DNA from: Reclinomonas americana ATCC 50394
Taxonomy: Eukaryota; Jakobida; Jakobea; Jakobida
Direction: 5' to 3'
NCBI GenBank assembly: GCA_048213135.1
Contig: PS015106.1
Span: 151,117 to 204,495 of the forward strand
DNA: 53,379 bases
How positions within the stretch are numbered: the first letter of the stretch is position 1; the number at the start of each line of letters is the position of its first letter. Position numbers and translations under genes: made by a program. Below the pieces are notes generated by a model. The model did no database searches and was not told the DNA's origin. It saw nothing but the letters and a program-made list of their open reading frames with translations. Below, piece after piece: positions 33,901 through 48,208 of this stretch.

Positions 33901-36900
33901 TCGCAACCGTTGCCAACTTCAATGTCGTAAATGTGGCCGACGTGCTGTACTGCGCCGGCGTGCCGTCACTCGTCGCCGTCACCACTCGATAGTAATACAA
34001 AGTGTCAGGAGTCAGACCCGCAAGCGCAGCTGAGACTGCTACATCGGTCGATGNNNNNNNNNNNNNNNNNNNNNNNNNNNNNNNNNNNNNNNNNNNNNNN
34101 NNNNNNNNNNCTGGCGTAACAGTGGATGCCAACTGAATCGTGCCACTCGCAAACGTGGACGATGTCGAGTACTCGATCGTCACACTCACACCTGGCCCGT
34201 TCTGCACATTCACCGTACCGTGCAACACTGCCTGCACAGCAGTCACTTGCGTCGCTCCTCCGGTCGTCGTAGCTGTGGCCAGCTTCAATGTCGTGAACGT
34301 GGCTGACACGCTGTACTGCGCCGGCGTGCCGTCGCTCGTCGCTGCCACAACTCGGTAATAGTACACCGTGTTGGGTGTAAGGCCAGTGAGCGATGTTGAT
34401 ACAGCCACATCCGTAGACGCCGGTCCACTCACACTCGCCGGTGTCACGGAGGGCGCCAACAGAATCGTGCCACTCGCAAACGCGGACGATGTCGAGTACT
34501 CGATCGTCACACTCACACCTGGTCCGTTCTGCACATTCACTGTGCCGTGCAACACTGCCTGCACAGCTGTCACCTGTGTCGCACCGCCAGTCGCGGTAGC
34601 CGTGGCCAACTTCAGTGTCGTGAACGTGGCTGACACGCTGTATTGTGCCGGTGTGCCGTCACTTGTCGCTGCCACCACCACTCGGTAGTAATACACCGTA
34701 TCGGGCGTCAGACCACTCAACGCAGCTGATACAGCCACATCCGTAGACGCCGGTCCACTAACATTCGCCGGTGTCACGGAGGGTGCCAACTGAATCGTGC
34801 CACTCGCAAACGTGGACGATGTCGAGTACTCGATCGTCACACTCACACCTGGCCCGTTCTGCACATTCACCGTACCATGCAACAATGCCTGTACAGCAGT
34901 CACTTGCGTTGCTCCACCAGTCGTCGCAACCGTTGCCAACTTCAATGTCGTAAATGTGGCCGACGTGCTATATTGTGCGGACGTACCGTCACTCGTCGCC
35001 GCCACCACTCGATAGTAATACACCGTGTCAGGAGTCAGACCCGCAAGCGCAGCTGACACAGCCACATCTGTAGACGCTGGTCCACTCACACTCGCCGGTG
35101 TCACGGAGGGTGCCAACTGAATCATACCACTCGCAAATATCGACGACGTCGAAAACTCGATCGTCACACTCACACCTGGTCCATTCTGCACATTCACCGT
35201 ACCGTGCAACACTGCCTGTACAGCCGTCACCTGTGTCGCTCCTCCAGCCGTGGTAGCCGTCGCCAGATTTACCGTCGTGAAGGACACTGGGGCCGGAATC
35301 TGAAGACTGGCCCCACCACCGCTCTCCGAAATCGAGCGAACATAGTATGTCGTGTTGGGCAGCAATCCAGTTACAGTGGCAGTAACAGCAGTGTCAGTCA
35401 TGCCAGTCACTGTTGCAGGCGAGATACCTGTCGACAGCGTCGTGACATTGTTGCTAAATGTACTGGAGGTCGAGTACTGAAAAGAAACCGTCACGGCTGG
35501 TCCTCCGTTTGCATTCACCGACGCACTCAACACTGCACTGGTGGCGGCGAAAGAGGCCGGTGACACCTTTGTCGATGACGAGAGAGGAGGCGTGGCGAAT
35601 GCAAGGCCGGAGCTCACTTGCACGTCGCTTCCACTGGTAGCGATGACGCGAAAGTAGTAGAGAGTGTTAGGTACCAGTGGACTGACAGTTGCCGACACCG
35701 AAGTCGCGGTGGCGCCGGTAACGGTGGCGGGTGACACTGCCGAAACGGCAACGACTCCAGTGGTGAATGCAGCTGAAGTCGTATATTCCATGGTCACCGT
35801 AGCCGCAGGACCGTTCTGCGCGTTTACGATACCGCGCAGTACTGACGATGTTGCACCGGATACGGTGGGCGCCGATGTAGTCACAGTCGGACTGAGATAC
35901 GTATCCATCTGCGTGGTGCCGACCTTGAAGTATGTGCCAACAGTTGGTGCATACTGCACACACACGCTAAACAGGGCTGGAACAGTTCCAGCCGGCAGTG
36001 ACAGGCCGGTGCCACCAATCGTCACTGTCAACTGCGAAGCAGTAGCATCAGCCGTCACGCTCGACGCGGTGGTCGAGAGTGGGTTTGTTGAGGTGCACAA
36101 TGCGCCTGGCTCCAGCTGAACGCCGAGAACTTGACTTGCTGGCTGAAGATTGGAGCCGCTAACGACAAATGATGCCGTTGGATCTCGGGCTTTGATCAAT
36201 GCCGGGCTGAATGACTCGCCAAGAGCTGTAGAGACGCGTGGAATGAATTGAAAGTGTGAGAACGCTCTGTCAATGAACTGCGAGAATGAAGAGAGAAAAA
36301 CGCAACTGACAACTAGATTTGCACTGCCGACTTTGAAGTATGAACCGCTTGCGGAGAACCGAATGCAGACCCTGTAATACAGAGGCATCCACGTGAGACC
36401 CAGAATCGACCGTGCACAAACTACTACTACGCACGAGAGATTGCCACCAGGCACAATGCCGACCGCAACCGGCACGACCAGCTGCTGACGATTGCCGGAT
36501 ACCACAAACACGCCGGTCGGTAACACCTGATTCATGGAAAGCGGTCCACCTGGTGTACACGTGCTTGAGCGCTCCAGGAGCACATTATCCGTGGAAGTGA
36601 AGAACGACCCAGTGAGCGTCAGCGTCACAGATGAGTCTGCTCCGCGGACGAGGATCGGTGAGAAGGCAGTGCCGGAGCCTGTACGTATATCATGCAATTA
36701 GTGCTTCCAGCTGGAGAGGACATTTGGTGCGAGCGCGAGTGAGCTTGAGCACGCACCGACTTCAACGCCCAAGGCCAGCTGGTACGCTTCGCTGGCGGAC
36801 CAACGCACACACAGCTGCTTGGCACCGACGGCATTCGCCCCTGACGCATCGACAGTCATGGAGTACGTGGTGGCGCTGACAGCATTGATGTTGCTAACGG

Positions 36901-39900
36901 GAGCAACGCTTGAAACGCTGCTGCAGTTGTCGGAGATGACAAATGCAGCTCCGTCTTCCGCAGTACTGACAAAGCCTTGCCCGGTTACGGCGAGTGCGCG
37001 AGCAAGCAACGGCTCCAACTTGGCGGGAGTGGTGGAAGAGAAGGCAGCTACACACGTGATGCACACAGCATTAAGCCATCACACAGATAAAGCCAAACGA
37101 GAAGCAAAGACTCCGAACCAACAGACAACGCAGCAACATCCACATACGCAGCCGTCGAGGCCCACCGAATGCACATCCGAAACGCCGCCCCAGAGGAGGC
37201 GCTGGCATCGACAGACACCAGCATCGAGTTTGTGCTTAGATATGAGCCAGGAGTGATAGTAACACCGCTGGCCACAGTTGGCGAAGTCGCCGAGGGTGTG
37301 GAGCAACTGGCCGCCAACACCACGGCTGACGAGTCGTATGAACCAGCACCCAAGTCGGCCAGCGACAGCGTGACAAGCCCGCCACCGCTAATGGTGACCA
37401 CTTGTGAAGCGCGATTGAGCACAGCCGGCACGGACAGGTTCGACACGACAGCTGTGCGGAAACAGGGGACACGCGTGAGACAGGCGCAATGTGCAAGTCT
37501 CGAAACGGGTCATATCTCACCGACACTGAGCGGAGACACAAGCGAATACTGCGAATGCGCGGAGCTGCTCCACCGAATGCACAGCGAATATGCACCTGCC
37601 GTCACGGAGGTGGCGTCGACGGTCAGCATCATGGATGTCGGCAACGTTGCAGTTGAGACGGCGATNNNNNNNNNNNNNNNNNNNNGGCAGTTCCAGTTCT
37701 GGGGGAGGGAAGTAAAATGGATTGGCATGTATCTGTCAGCGTGGAAGGAGGGAGGGTCATCGAGATCGACAGCAGCCAGCAAGGACGCAACCGAATGGCG
37801 TGATTGCCGGCGTCGGCAATGTACAGTGTCTGGCTTGTCGGGTCCACATAGACGCCGCGAGGTTGGTTGAACGCCGCAACACTCCCTGTGCCGTCAGCCC
37901 ACAACGGGGTGCCCGATTGTCCGGCAATGGTGGTCACCACACCACCGCTATCAATGCGACGCAGTGCATGGCTCAACGTCTGTCAGTAACGCCACACACA
38001 GTGTCAGCAAGTGTTTCTCCGCATGCATAAAGTCGCGTGAGCGCACTGCACTTACATCGGCGACGTAAAGAAAGTTGGCGGAAGTGTCAAACGACACGGA
38101 GGCCGGTCTGCAACGAGGAGTGAGAAAAAACAAGGTGGTAGCGATACCAGGAGCCATGCCGCCGTCAACTCACGCATTGAATCGAGCTGCACTGCCAGTG
38201 CCGTCTTGGTAGCCGCGCAGACCGGCCGTGCCGGCAAATGTGGTTACTGCGAACGTGCTGAGCACAACTCGTCGAATGGTGTTGTAGCTGCCCATGTTGT
38301 AAACAGCGGTCAGCAGCTCGCCAACACGGATGAGTGGCGTGATGAGGGCGACCACACTCACGAGGTGTCCGCAATGTATGCGTTGCCGGCGCCGTCGAGC
38401 GTGATGCCCTGCGGGTTGTTGAAGCGAGCAGCAAGGCCGGTTCCATTGGCCGTGCCCAGCACAGTGGCAAGGCCGGCGACTGTAGTCACACTCCACACAA
38501 ATGCCGGCATGGTGGTGGCGTACTCCATAGTGATTGATGCTGTGCCTACGCCGCTGGCGTCGACGGTTCCCATCATGGTGGCGGCACTGTCGGCAGTGAC
38601 TGCGGAGCCGGTGGACGCCAGCTGAGGTGCACTGGTCATGGTGGTGAAGCCGAACACGTTGCCGACAATGGGCACGGCAGATGAGGTGGCCACAGCACGG
38701 TAGTAGTAAATGGTGTTCGACGTCAAGCCGGTGACTGCGGCAGATACCAGCGAGCTCGAAGAGCCAGTGAGTACACTCGGCGATGTGGCAACGACGCTCG
38801 CCTGCGGAGCCGTCATCTTTCGGATTACGTTACTGAGGCTGCGCGCAGAATGAGAACAGAAGCGCAGACCCTGTCGAGCTCACACACACTCAATGGTACA
38901 CACCTGTCGGCGACATACACATCACCGCCGGCGTTCACCGCCACACCAAGCGGATAGAAGAAGCGCACAGCGGCGCCCGTACCGTCCACATAACCAGGTC
39001 CATTGGAGCCACCGGCGTATGTGGTCGTGACACCGGCAGCAGTGGTCACACGTCGGATTCCTTGATTATTGAAGTCGCCAATAAAGAGTGCGTCCTCGGT
39101 GGGCGTCAACGCGATGCCTACGAGAAAGTTGAATCGTGCCGCAGTACCGGTGGCGTCGGTATTTCCGCCCGCAGTGCTGCCCGCAAGCGTCGTCACCACA
39201 CCGGCCGATGTAATGGCTCGAATGAGACGGTTCTGGGTGTCGGCCACATACACCGTGCCGGAGGACGCGACACAAATGCCCGAGGGCCCTGGAGGCAGTC
39301 GCGTATGAGATAAAGACCGTGAGCGATGAGTGGCAACACGAGAAAAACCATTAAAGGTGGCCGCAGTGCCGGTGCCGTTGGCGGAGCCGGAGGTGCCCGT
39401 CGCATTGCCGGCAAACGTCGACACGGCGCCGGTGGCCACGACCACTTTTCGAATGGTGTTCGAGTCCGTGTCCGCAATGTACAAATTGGTAACAGTTGCA
39501 TCGGCATCCACGTCACCGGGGTTCTTGAGGATGCCTGGTGTTCCACTGCCGATGCCGTAGGAGCCAGCGGTACCGGCTACGGTGCTTACAATCGCCGTCG
39601 ATGTGACCTGTCAGCATGGTGAGAAGACTGCAAGTCGTTGATAGAGCGCACGATGCACGCAATGCACCTTGCGAATCGTGTTGGAACCCGAGTCGGCCAC
39701 CCACAATGTATCCGTGGAATCAATACCAAGACCACGTGGTCCATTAAACTGCGCCGCAGTGCCGGTGCCATCAGCAGTGCCGCTGACGCCAACCTGACCG
39801 GCAAAGGTGCTGGTGACTCCGCCGGAGGTCACTCGCCGAATGAGATGATTGCCAGTCTGTGTGCAAAGTTTTGGTCGACGTCCAGTGAGAAAAAGGAAAA

Positions 39901-42263
39901 AGCGCGAAGGGGGGACTACTGCTGCTGCGCAACATCGGCCACAAAGATATTGCCAGTGGAATCCACCACGACATCATTCGGGGTGTTGAAGCGCGCCGTG
40001 CTACCGTCGGTGGTACCAGCGTTGCTGACGGAGCCGGCAAAGGTAGACACGGTGGAAGTGGAAAGCACGATCTTGCGGATAGCATTGTTGGTGCTGTCGG
40101 CCACATACAGCAGACCGGCCTTGTCGGAGCGCAAGCCTCGAGGATAGTAGAAGCGAGACGCGGTACCGACACCGTCAGCGTTGCCCGAGTAGCCAGAGCG
40201 GCCTACACACGGAGAGAGAGGAGGGGGGGGGTAGGGAGGGAGGGAGAGGGAGGGAAGGAGAGAGGACGCATGAAAACAAAGACTATAAACTGATAAAGCG
40301 AAAGCCAACAGGGAGACGCAACCGCAAATGGTCGTGACTGTGTAGGGCGCGGTTGTGGAGACACGGCGAAGACTGTGATTGTTTTGGTCCGTAACGTAGA
40401 AGAAACCGGCGCCGTCGAGCGCGCCACCAGCAGGATTGTTGAAAGTTGCAGCAAGTCCATTGCCGTCGTTGCTTGATGAAGCTCCCGAACCGGCAACCGT
40501 GGTCACCGTGCCTCCGGGAATCGTCATCTGTGGAAGCGCAGTGCGGTGAATGACAGCACACGAATACCAGGGAGATGATGACCGCAACTGTTCGGATGGT
40601 GCGGTTGTTATTGTCGACCAGCCACGCAAGGCCATTGGCCGAGTCGATAGAGATGCCCCAGGGCTACGCACGCAGCATGCATTCAGCTTGCGATAGACTC
40701 ACCAGCGACGGCGCGACAAAGGAACACGCACCGAACTCAGACGCGCCACACTGCCTGTTCCGTCGACATTGCCGGGGGTGCCCGCCGTTCCTGCAATGGT
40801 CGTCACCACGGCACCGGGCACCGTGACGCGGCGGATGATGGAGTTGTCGGTCTGTGTTGGTGTGCAGTCGTCAGCGAGCACAGCAACGAACTGAGCTGCG
40901 CATCGTCGTCCATCACGCAACATCGCACAAATACAACGACGAAGTGACACTGTCGTAGTCGATGCCGGCCGGATTCTGCAGCAGAGTGTGAGGAGAACAG
41001 AGACGGGTTCTCGCCAAGAAGAAGATGTGCGCGCGAGTGTACCTGGAACCTGGCGGCCGAGCCCGTGCCATCCACACTTCCGGAGGAGGCACAGGTGCCA
41101 GCAAATGTGGTCACCGCGCCGCCGGGAGTCGTGACGCGCCGAATGCAGTGATTGGCGCCCTGGAGAGGGATGAGGGAGAAGGAGGGAGGGGAGAGGGAGG
41201 TAGAGGGGAAAGGGTACAGAGAAGAAAGGTAAGGGTGCGTGGGAAGGCCAAGAGAGAGAGAGGGAGAGTGGAGAGCGTGGAGAGAGAAGCAAGATAGGAG
41301 TGTGAGGTAACAAGTGAGGGGGATGACAAGCACGAGTGACACGCGGAGTGGCAGAGTCCAAGAGCAAGAGCAAGAGAGAGAGNNNNNNNNNNNNNNNNNN
41401 NNCACAAGTTAACGAGGGACGACACGAAACGGACGGGGAGAGAGACAGCGATCCCCCCGCACCTGTGCCTGTGCCATCTGCTGTGCCGCTGCTGCCGACG
41501 TTGCCCGCGAGCGCCGTCACAACAGCGGCGGGTGAGATTACACTGTGCGTGAACGCCATTGACACCAAGAGGTCAGCCTTCGGAGAAGCAAGCGGCGAGG
41601 GAGTGAGACACACACCGAATAACATGATTAGCTCTGAGGGGGGTTAGGAAGTGTGAGTGGCCGACAGAGACAGCAAGAACAAGCGACGACGAACGGACGA
41701 AGGACACGCACCGATCGGCGACATACACGTTGCCAAGCGAGTCGACGGCCACGCCGTAGGGACCGCTGAACTTGGCCGCGGTTCCCGTGCCCAGTGTGGA
41801 GCCCGCCGCCGGTGGTGTGCCCGCCATCAACGACGAGTACGAGTAGAATGTGGTCTGCGAGGTGCCATACTGTACCGTCACCGTGGTCGACGGCGTGTCG
41901 TTGGCACTCGCGAGTGCACTCATCGTGGCTCCGTTGACGAGGATCTCACTGGGTGGCGCAGTGCCGATGGTCTGTGCGGCGTCGGTGCTCCGTGGCATCA
42001 GCACGATCAGCAGGAGGAGCGCGCAGAGAGCGAGCGTGCTGGAGGCATCGCGAAGTAATCTGTGTTGGCGTGGCGGGGGTGAGGAGGAGGGGGAAAGGGT
42101 GGGGAGAGTGGGGAGAGAGAAGAGAGAGAGCGCACACGCATTGCATTCGCGATTGCATCAGATCTGGACGACACACTCTCTGCGTTGTGCGTGTGTGTGC
42201 GTCGCGCTCTTCTTTGACTCTGTGGCTGTCTTACCTAAAGAAGCGCAAGGCCAGGCGACGCAT
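27974..42263 (-). CDS. Giant NHL / FN3-like single-pass receptor-like protein
   Basis: I read this as one gene of about 14.3 kb. Exon 1 (ATG 42263: MRRLALRFF) splices to LLRDASSTLALCALLLLIVL, a signal peptide. The ectodomain, in order, has at least ten NHL repeats (e.g. GPYGVAVDSLGNVYVADR, RRVTSGGVTSTFAGQVG) spread over many short exons with occasional FN3-like domains. Five Cys-pair domains ending in (L/M/V)C(I/V)RW-type strands follow, then about 16 FN3-like domains in one exon over 5 kb long. An EGF-like CAAGTFGPSCN comes next, with four more small ectodomain exons (30484-30567, 30251-30413, 30133-30188, and one from about 30105). The membrane part is a TM helix (VPVIVGVVVACCCGVILVAT) with stop-transfer RRRKK, then a Gln-rich cytosolic tail ending at 27974. 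N-runs at 29487, 34054, 37666 and 41383. Joins such as VEVG-SGTAFSP and VR-VADNNT keep frame and motif spacing. An adhesion or sensing role is inferred. Confidence 0.65.
28475..28740 (-). repeat. Gln-rich motif repeats in the cytosolic tail
   Basis: The coding repeat includes two nearly exact copies of an about 111-bp unit, each encoding ATAFHEPSAELRHLIQLFRE between poly-Gln runs. Diverged copies flank them: LKLHELIDLFRKQQ upstream, LFQLIALYRLQQ and LYQLIALHREQR downstream. Confidence 0.85.
31330..35260 (-). repeat. Twelve-copy 327-bp tandem repeat encoding FN3-like domains
   Basis: Twelve consecutive units of 327 bp (109 codons), one of them carrying three extra bases and one partly hidden by N (34054-34110). 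Each encodes a beta-sandwich-like domain with HGTVNVQNGPGVSVTIEYST near its start and GLTPDTVYYYRVVAATSDGT near its end. Copies are nearly identical in DNA. More diverged relatives lie at both ends (two N-terminal, two C-terminal). Assemblies often collapse such arrays, so the true copy number may be higher. Confidence 0.92.
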
Positions 42264-43202
42264 CGTCGTTGATCGGAGTGTTGTGTGTGTGTGTCTGTCT
42301 GTCTGCAAACTGCGCCGAGGTGATTGGCGAGCGCGCTGCGCAGAGAGAAGCGTGGAGCGCTGATGACGACAAAGAGCGAGGAGGGCGCAGACAACACGAG
42401 GTACGCGCGACACGGAGCGAGACAATAAAATGGACGACGCGACGGAGCTGCTGATCGCTAGTTACCGATTGGTATACTTAGGTTTCCAGAGTGAGAAACG
42501 ACCAGGAGCCACTTCAATGTCCTTTCAGTTGTCCTGTTCGTTTTCACTCTTCTTTTGCTCTTGGAGAGGAGGACACAAGCAAATGAAAGATGCCCCGTCT
42601 TATTGGTGACTGGTCGTTCACTAGTGGAAATGCATCAATAATTAGACAATATCGTCGTCCATCGATTCGACACTTGCTGAAACCACGAGGAAGTTCGGAA
42701 GGTGGACTGGGCTCTGGGTGCACGTTGTGGAGGAAAGGCTGCTGGCAAGCCCGGGAGGGAGGTTAACTGGAAAGGAAAAAATGCTTGCGTTCGAATTCTC
42801 GAGCTTGGTCATGTGTGGCATTGCATTGGGTGTTCGGAGGCGTGGATGGTGAATATTAGCGAAAGGTGAGGGGGATCCTTGGTGGTCGGTCAGGCACTCT
42901 CCTTCGAATTCGCGAAGGAAAAGTTCAATAGCGCTGCGATGGTGGTGATCGATATCGTTGCTGCAGCACCTGCTGAGATGAAACCGCTGCGGTTCCAAGT
43001 GCGCTCAAGGTTGAGCATGGTGATCATCATGCAGCTGTGTTGCTGTTTGGATTAGTAAAGTTGTTCTTGTTCTTATACAGGTGATAACCAGTAGAATCTA
43101 AGCAGCCTTGAGCGGTTTCCCCATTTACATCATGCACTCAGGAAACGGACGAAAGACTTGCGGCTCACACGAGCAGCCTGCAACCAAGTTAAATCCATCA
43201 CA
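42264..43202. other. Intergenic, about 940 bp, with one weak ORF
   Basis: Between the receptor-like gene and the kinase gene, both on minus. A 118-codon minus-strand frame at 42642-42998 begins MEPQRFHLSRCCSND and ends VESMDDDIV. It has ordinary codon variety but no recognised motif. It could be a small gene, or 3' UTR of the kinase gene. The rest (42264-42641) should hold the receptor promoter. Confidence 0.35.
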
Positions 43203-45912
<2,710 letters not shown>

Positions 45913-46153
45913 GGATGAATGTTGTGTGTGTGTTGAAATGCATATGCAGGACATGCATATGCACACGCATGCATGAAATGCCAAACTTCAACCAACATGT
46001 TTAACTGCCTTGGTGATTACAAAGCCCAACCCCATCCAAAACATCAACACAACCACCAGCCATAAATTTTTTCTGTATACTGCGAGAGACACAAATAATT
46101 GTGCTCGGACAAACGGGACAACTCTTACTCGATCATATCACCTGCGCGCGACC
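45913..46153. promoter_or_regulatory. Divergent intergenic region, kinase / PPOX-fold gene
   Basis: 241 bp between start codons. It contains an imperfect palindromic run of ATGCAT/GCATGC words (about 45938-45975) and an A/T-rich block (46061-46080). A promoter function for both genes is inferred from position. Confidence 0.4.
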
Positions 46154-46238
46154 ATGCTCCTCCTTCGTCGCCTCTTCTCAAGCTCTTCACTCAGTCAGCT
46201 AAAGCGCCTGCCGAAGCGTGGCGGCAACGCGGACAGGC

Positions 46239-46276
<38 letters not shown>

Positions 46277-47196
46277 CTCCCGCGCTCCTCCGCCCAGTCA
46301 CTCACCGCACTCTCTCCCGCGCGCAGCAAGTGTACACCATCCTCGACGAGGGCCCCCTGCTGTGCACGGTTCTCCGCTGCACACCCACGCATTGCCATTC
46401 GCTGCTCATCTCGTTTGCAGGTTGCCGTAATTGTCGATGGCCACCCAGTGATCACGTTGCGTGCATGCATGCACACACTGCGAGTGTGTGCACGCGTGCT
46501 CGAGTCTCACCTCTCGCGTGTTCTCCTGCTGCAGGCCGACGCTCTTTGCACGCGATGGCGATAGCATTCTCCTCCACGGTACAGTCAACGCGCCTCGTCT
46601 CGGTGTGGTGTGCGCATTTAGCACGCTCACTGCTCAGCAGGTCATGCCGCCTCTCGCACCCTCCGCGCGGTGGCCAGTGGCGCCCCGACGTGCATCAACG
46701 TGGCCGCCACCGACGGTCTGGTGCTGGCGCGCGCGCTCTTCCACCACAGTGTCAACTACCGCTCGGCGACCGTGTTTGGCACGGGCGAGGAGATCAAGGA
46801 CGCGGAGGCCAAGATGCGAGCTCTCACTCTCATCAGCGACCGTGTGGTGCCGGGTCGCTGGGAGCGTGCGCGACTGCCGAATGAGTTGCGCTTTCCCCGT
46901 CGTCGTGCCTTGCTTTCTTTCTTTCGACCTCATGGTGGTGCAGCGCCGAAATGCACCTGACGTCGGTGGTGCGTCTGCACATTCACGAGGCTTCGTACAA
47001 GTGCCGCGCGGGTGTGCCGGGCGACGACAAGGTCGACATTGGTGCCGATGCGTGGGACAAGGCGTGGAGCGGTGTGATCCCGTTGGCCAACGAGGTGCCG
47101 AGTGCGGCGGAACTCGATCCGACCATGTCGGCGCAGCATGCAAAGACACCGGACTACATTGCGCAGTGGTTGCCGCCGTACCGTCGTAATAAGTAA
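46154..47196 (+). CDS. Pyridoxamine 5'-phosphate oxidase-fold flavoprotein, probably mitochondrial
   Basis: About 245 residues after splicing. The start MLLLRRLFSSSSLSQLKRLP is Arg/Ser/Leu-rich without acids, as in mitochondrial presequences. The core matches the Pyridox_ox_2 / NimA-like FMN-binding split barrel: KRGGNADRQQVYTILDEGP, VAVIVDGHPVITPTLFARDG, ILLHGTV, AASRTLRAVASGAPTC, DGLVLARALFHHSVNYRSAT, VFG and a C-terminal DAWSGV-like stretch (DAWDKAWSGVIPLANEVPSA). Six exons; donors at 46456 and 46885 are GTTGCG, and intron 1 starts with a (GT)n run (46243-46273). The stop is TAA 47194-47196. Members of this family bind flavin and reduce or oxidise small molecules; the substrate here is unknown. 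Confidence 0.85.
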
Positions 47197-47297
47197 TTTA
47201 CAGCAGGTCCTCCTCCTTCATTCCTCTCCATTGATACTGCGCACGAGTGCGCGTGGGCGGAGAACAAAGGCAAGGCAAGCAGCAGCAGGGGTGTCGA

Positions 47298-47375
47298 TCA
47301 TATGCGCTTGGAGAGCCAGATGGCCACGGAGCAGCCGGCGGAGATGGCGCCCGAGATTAATGCGTTGGCCGGTGC
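47298..47375 (-). CDS. Last exon of an unrecognised membrane protein (partial)
   Basis: A minus-strand exon after a clean CAG acceptor reads APANALISGAISAGCSVAIW, then LSKRI and a stop (TGA). It looks like a C-terminal TM helix with a short basic tail. Upstream exons would lie in purine-rich DNA and the 776-N gap (47433-48208). Its stop faces the stop of the PPOX-fold gene, 101 bp away, the convergent layout usual here. The evidence is short, so confidence is modest. Confidence 0.4.
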   Translation of the reverse strand, partial: APANALISGAISAGCSVAIWLSKRI

Positions 47376-47432
47376 CTGCGTGCGGAGGGATGAGATGCGA
47401 CGAGAGGGAAGGAGGGAGGGAGAGAGAGAGAG

Positions 47433-48208
47433 NNNNNNNNNNNNNNNNNNNNNNNNNNNNNNNNNNNNNNNNNNNNNNNNNNNNNNNNNNNNNNNNNNNN
47501 NNNNNNNNNNNNNNNNNNNNNNNNNNNNNNNNNNNNNNNNNNNNNNNNNNNNNNNNNNNNNNNNNNNNNNNNNNNNNNNNNNNNNNNNNNNNNNNNNNNN
47601 NNNNNNNNNNNNNNNNNNNNNNNNNNNNNNNNNNNNNNNNNNNNNNNNNNNNNNNNNNNNNNNNNNNNNNNNNNNNNNNNNNNNNNNNNNNNNNNNNNNN
47701 NNNNNNNNNNNNNNNNNNNNNNNNNNNNNNNNNNNNNNNNNNNNNNNNNNNNNNNNNNNNNNNNNNNNNNNNNNNNNNNNNNNNNNNNNNNNNNNNNNNN
47801 NNNNNNNNNNNNNNNNNNNNNNNNNNNNNNNNNNNNNNNNNNNNNNNNNNNNNNNNNNNNNNNNNNNNNNNNNNNNNNNNNNNNNNNNNNNNNNNNNNNN
47901 NNNNNNNNNNNNNNNNNNNNNNNNNNNNNNNNNNNNNNNNNNNNNNNNNNNNNNNNNNNNNNNNNNNNNNNNNNNNNNNNNNNNNNNNNNNNNNNNNNNN
48001 NNNNNNNNNNNNNNNNNNNNNNNNNNNNNNNNNNNNNNNNNNNNNNNNNNNNNNNNNNNNNNNNNNNNNNNNNNNNNNNNNNNNNNNNNNNNNNNNNNNN
48101 NNNNNNNNNNNNNNNNNNNNNNNNNNNNNNNNNNNNNNNNNNNNNNNNNNNNNNNNNNNNNNNNNNNNNNNNNNNNNNNNNNNNNNNNNNNNNNNNNNNN
48201 NNNNNNNN
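47433..48208. other. Assembly gap (776 N) in GA-rich DNA
   Basis: Both edges are GAGAGA/GGGAGG repeats, so the gap is probably repeat-driven. Confidence 0.99.

Noticed and set aside
31330-35260. Mobile element or bacterial-type transfer
   Set aside because: The array has no terminal repeats, transposase or target duplication, and its domains match diverged copies in the same gene.
31048-35640. Many plus-strand ORFs of 60-280 codons across the FN3-like array
   Set aside because: They repeat at the 327-bp period of the minus-strand array and are its antisense shadow. They show no start context or splice logic of their own.
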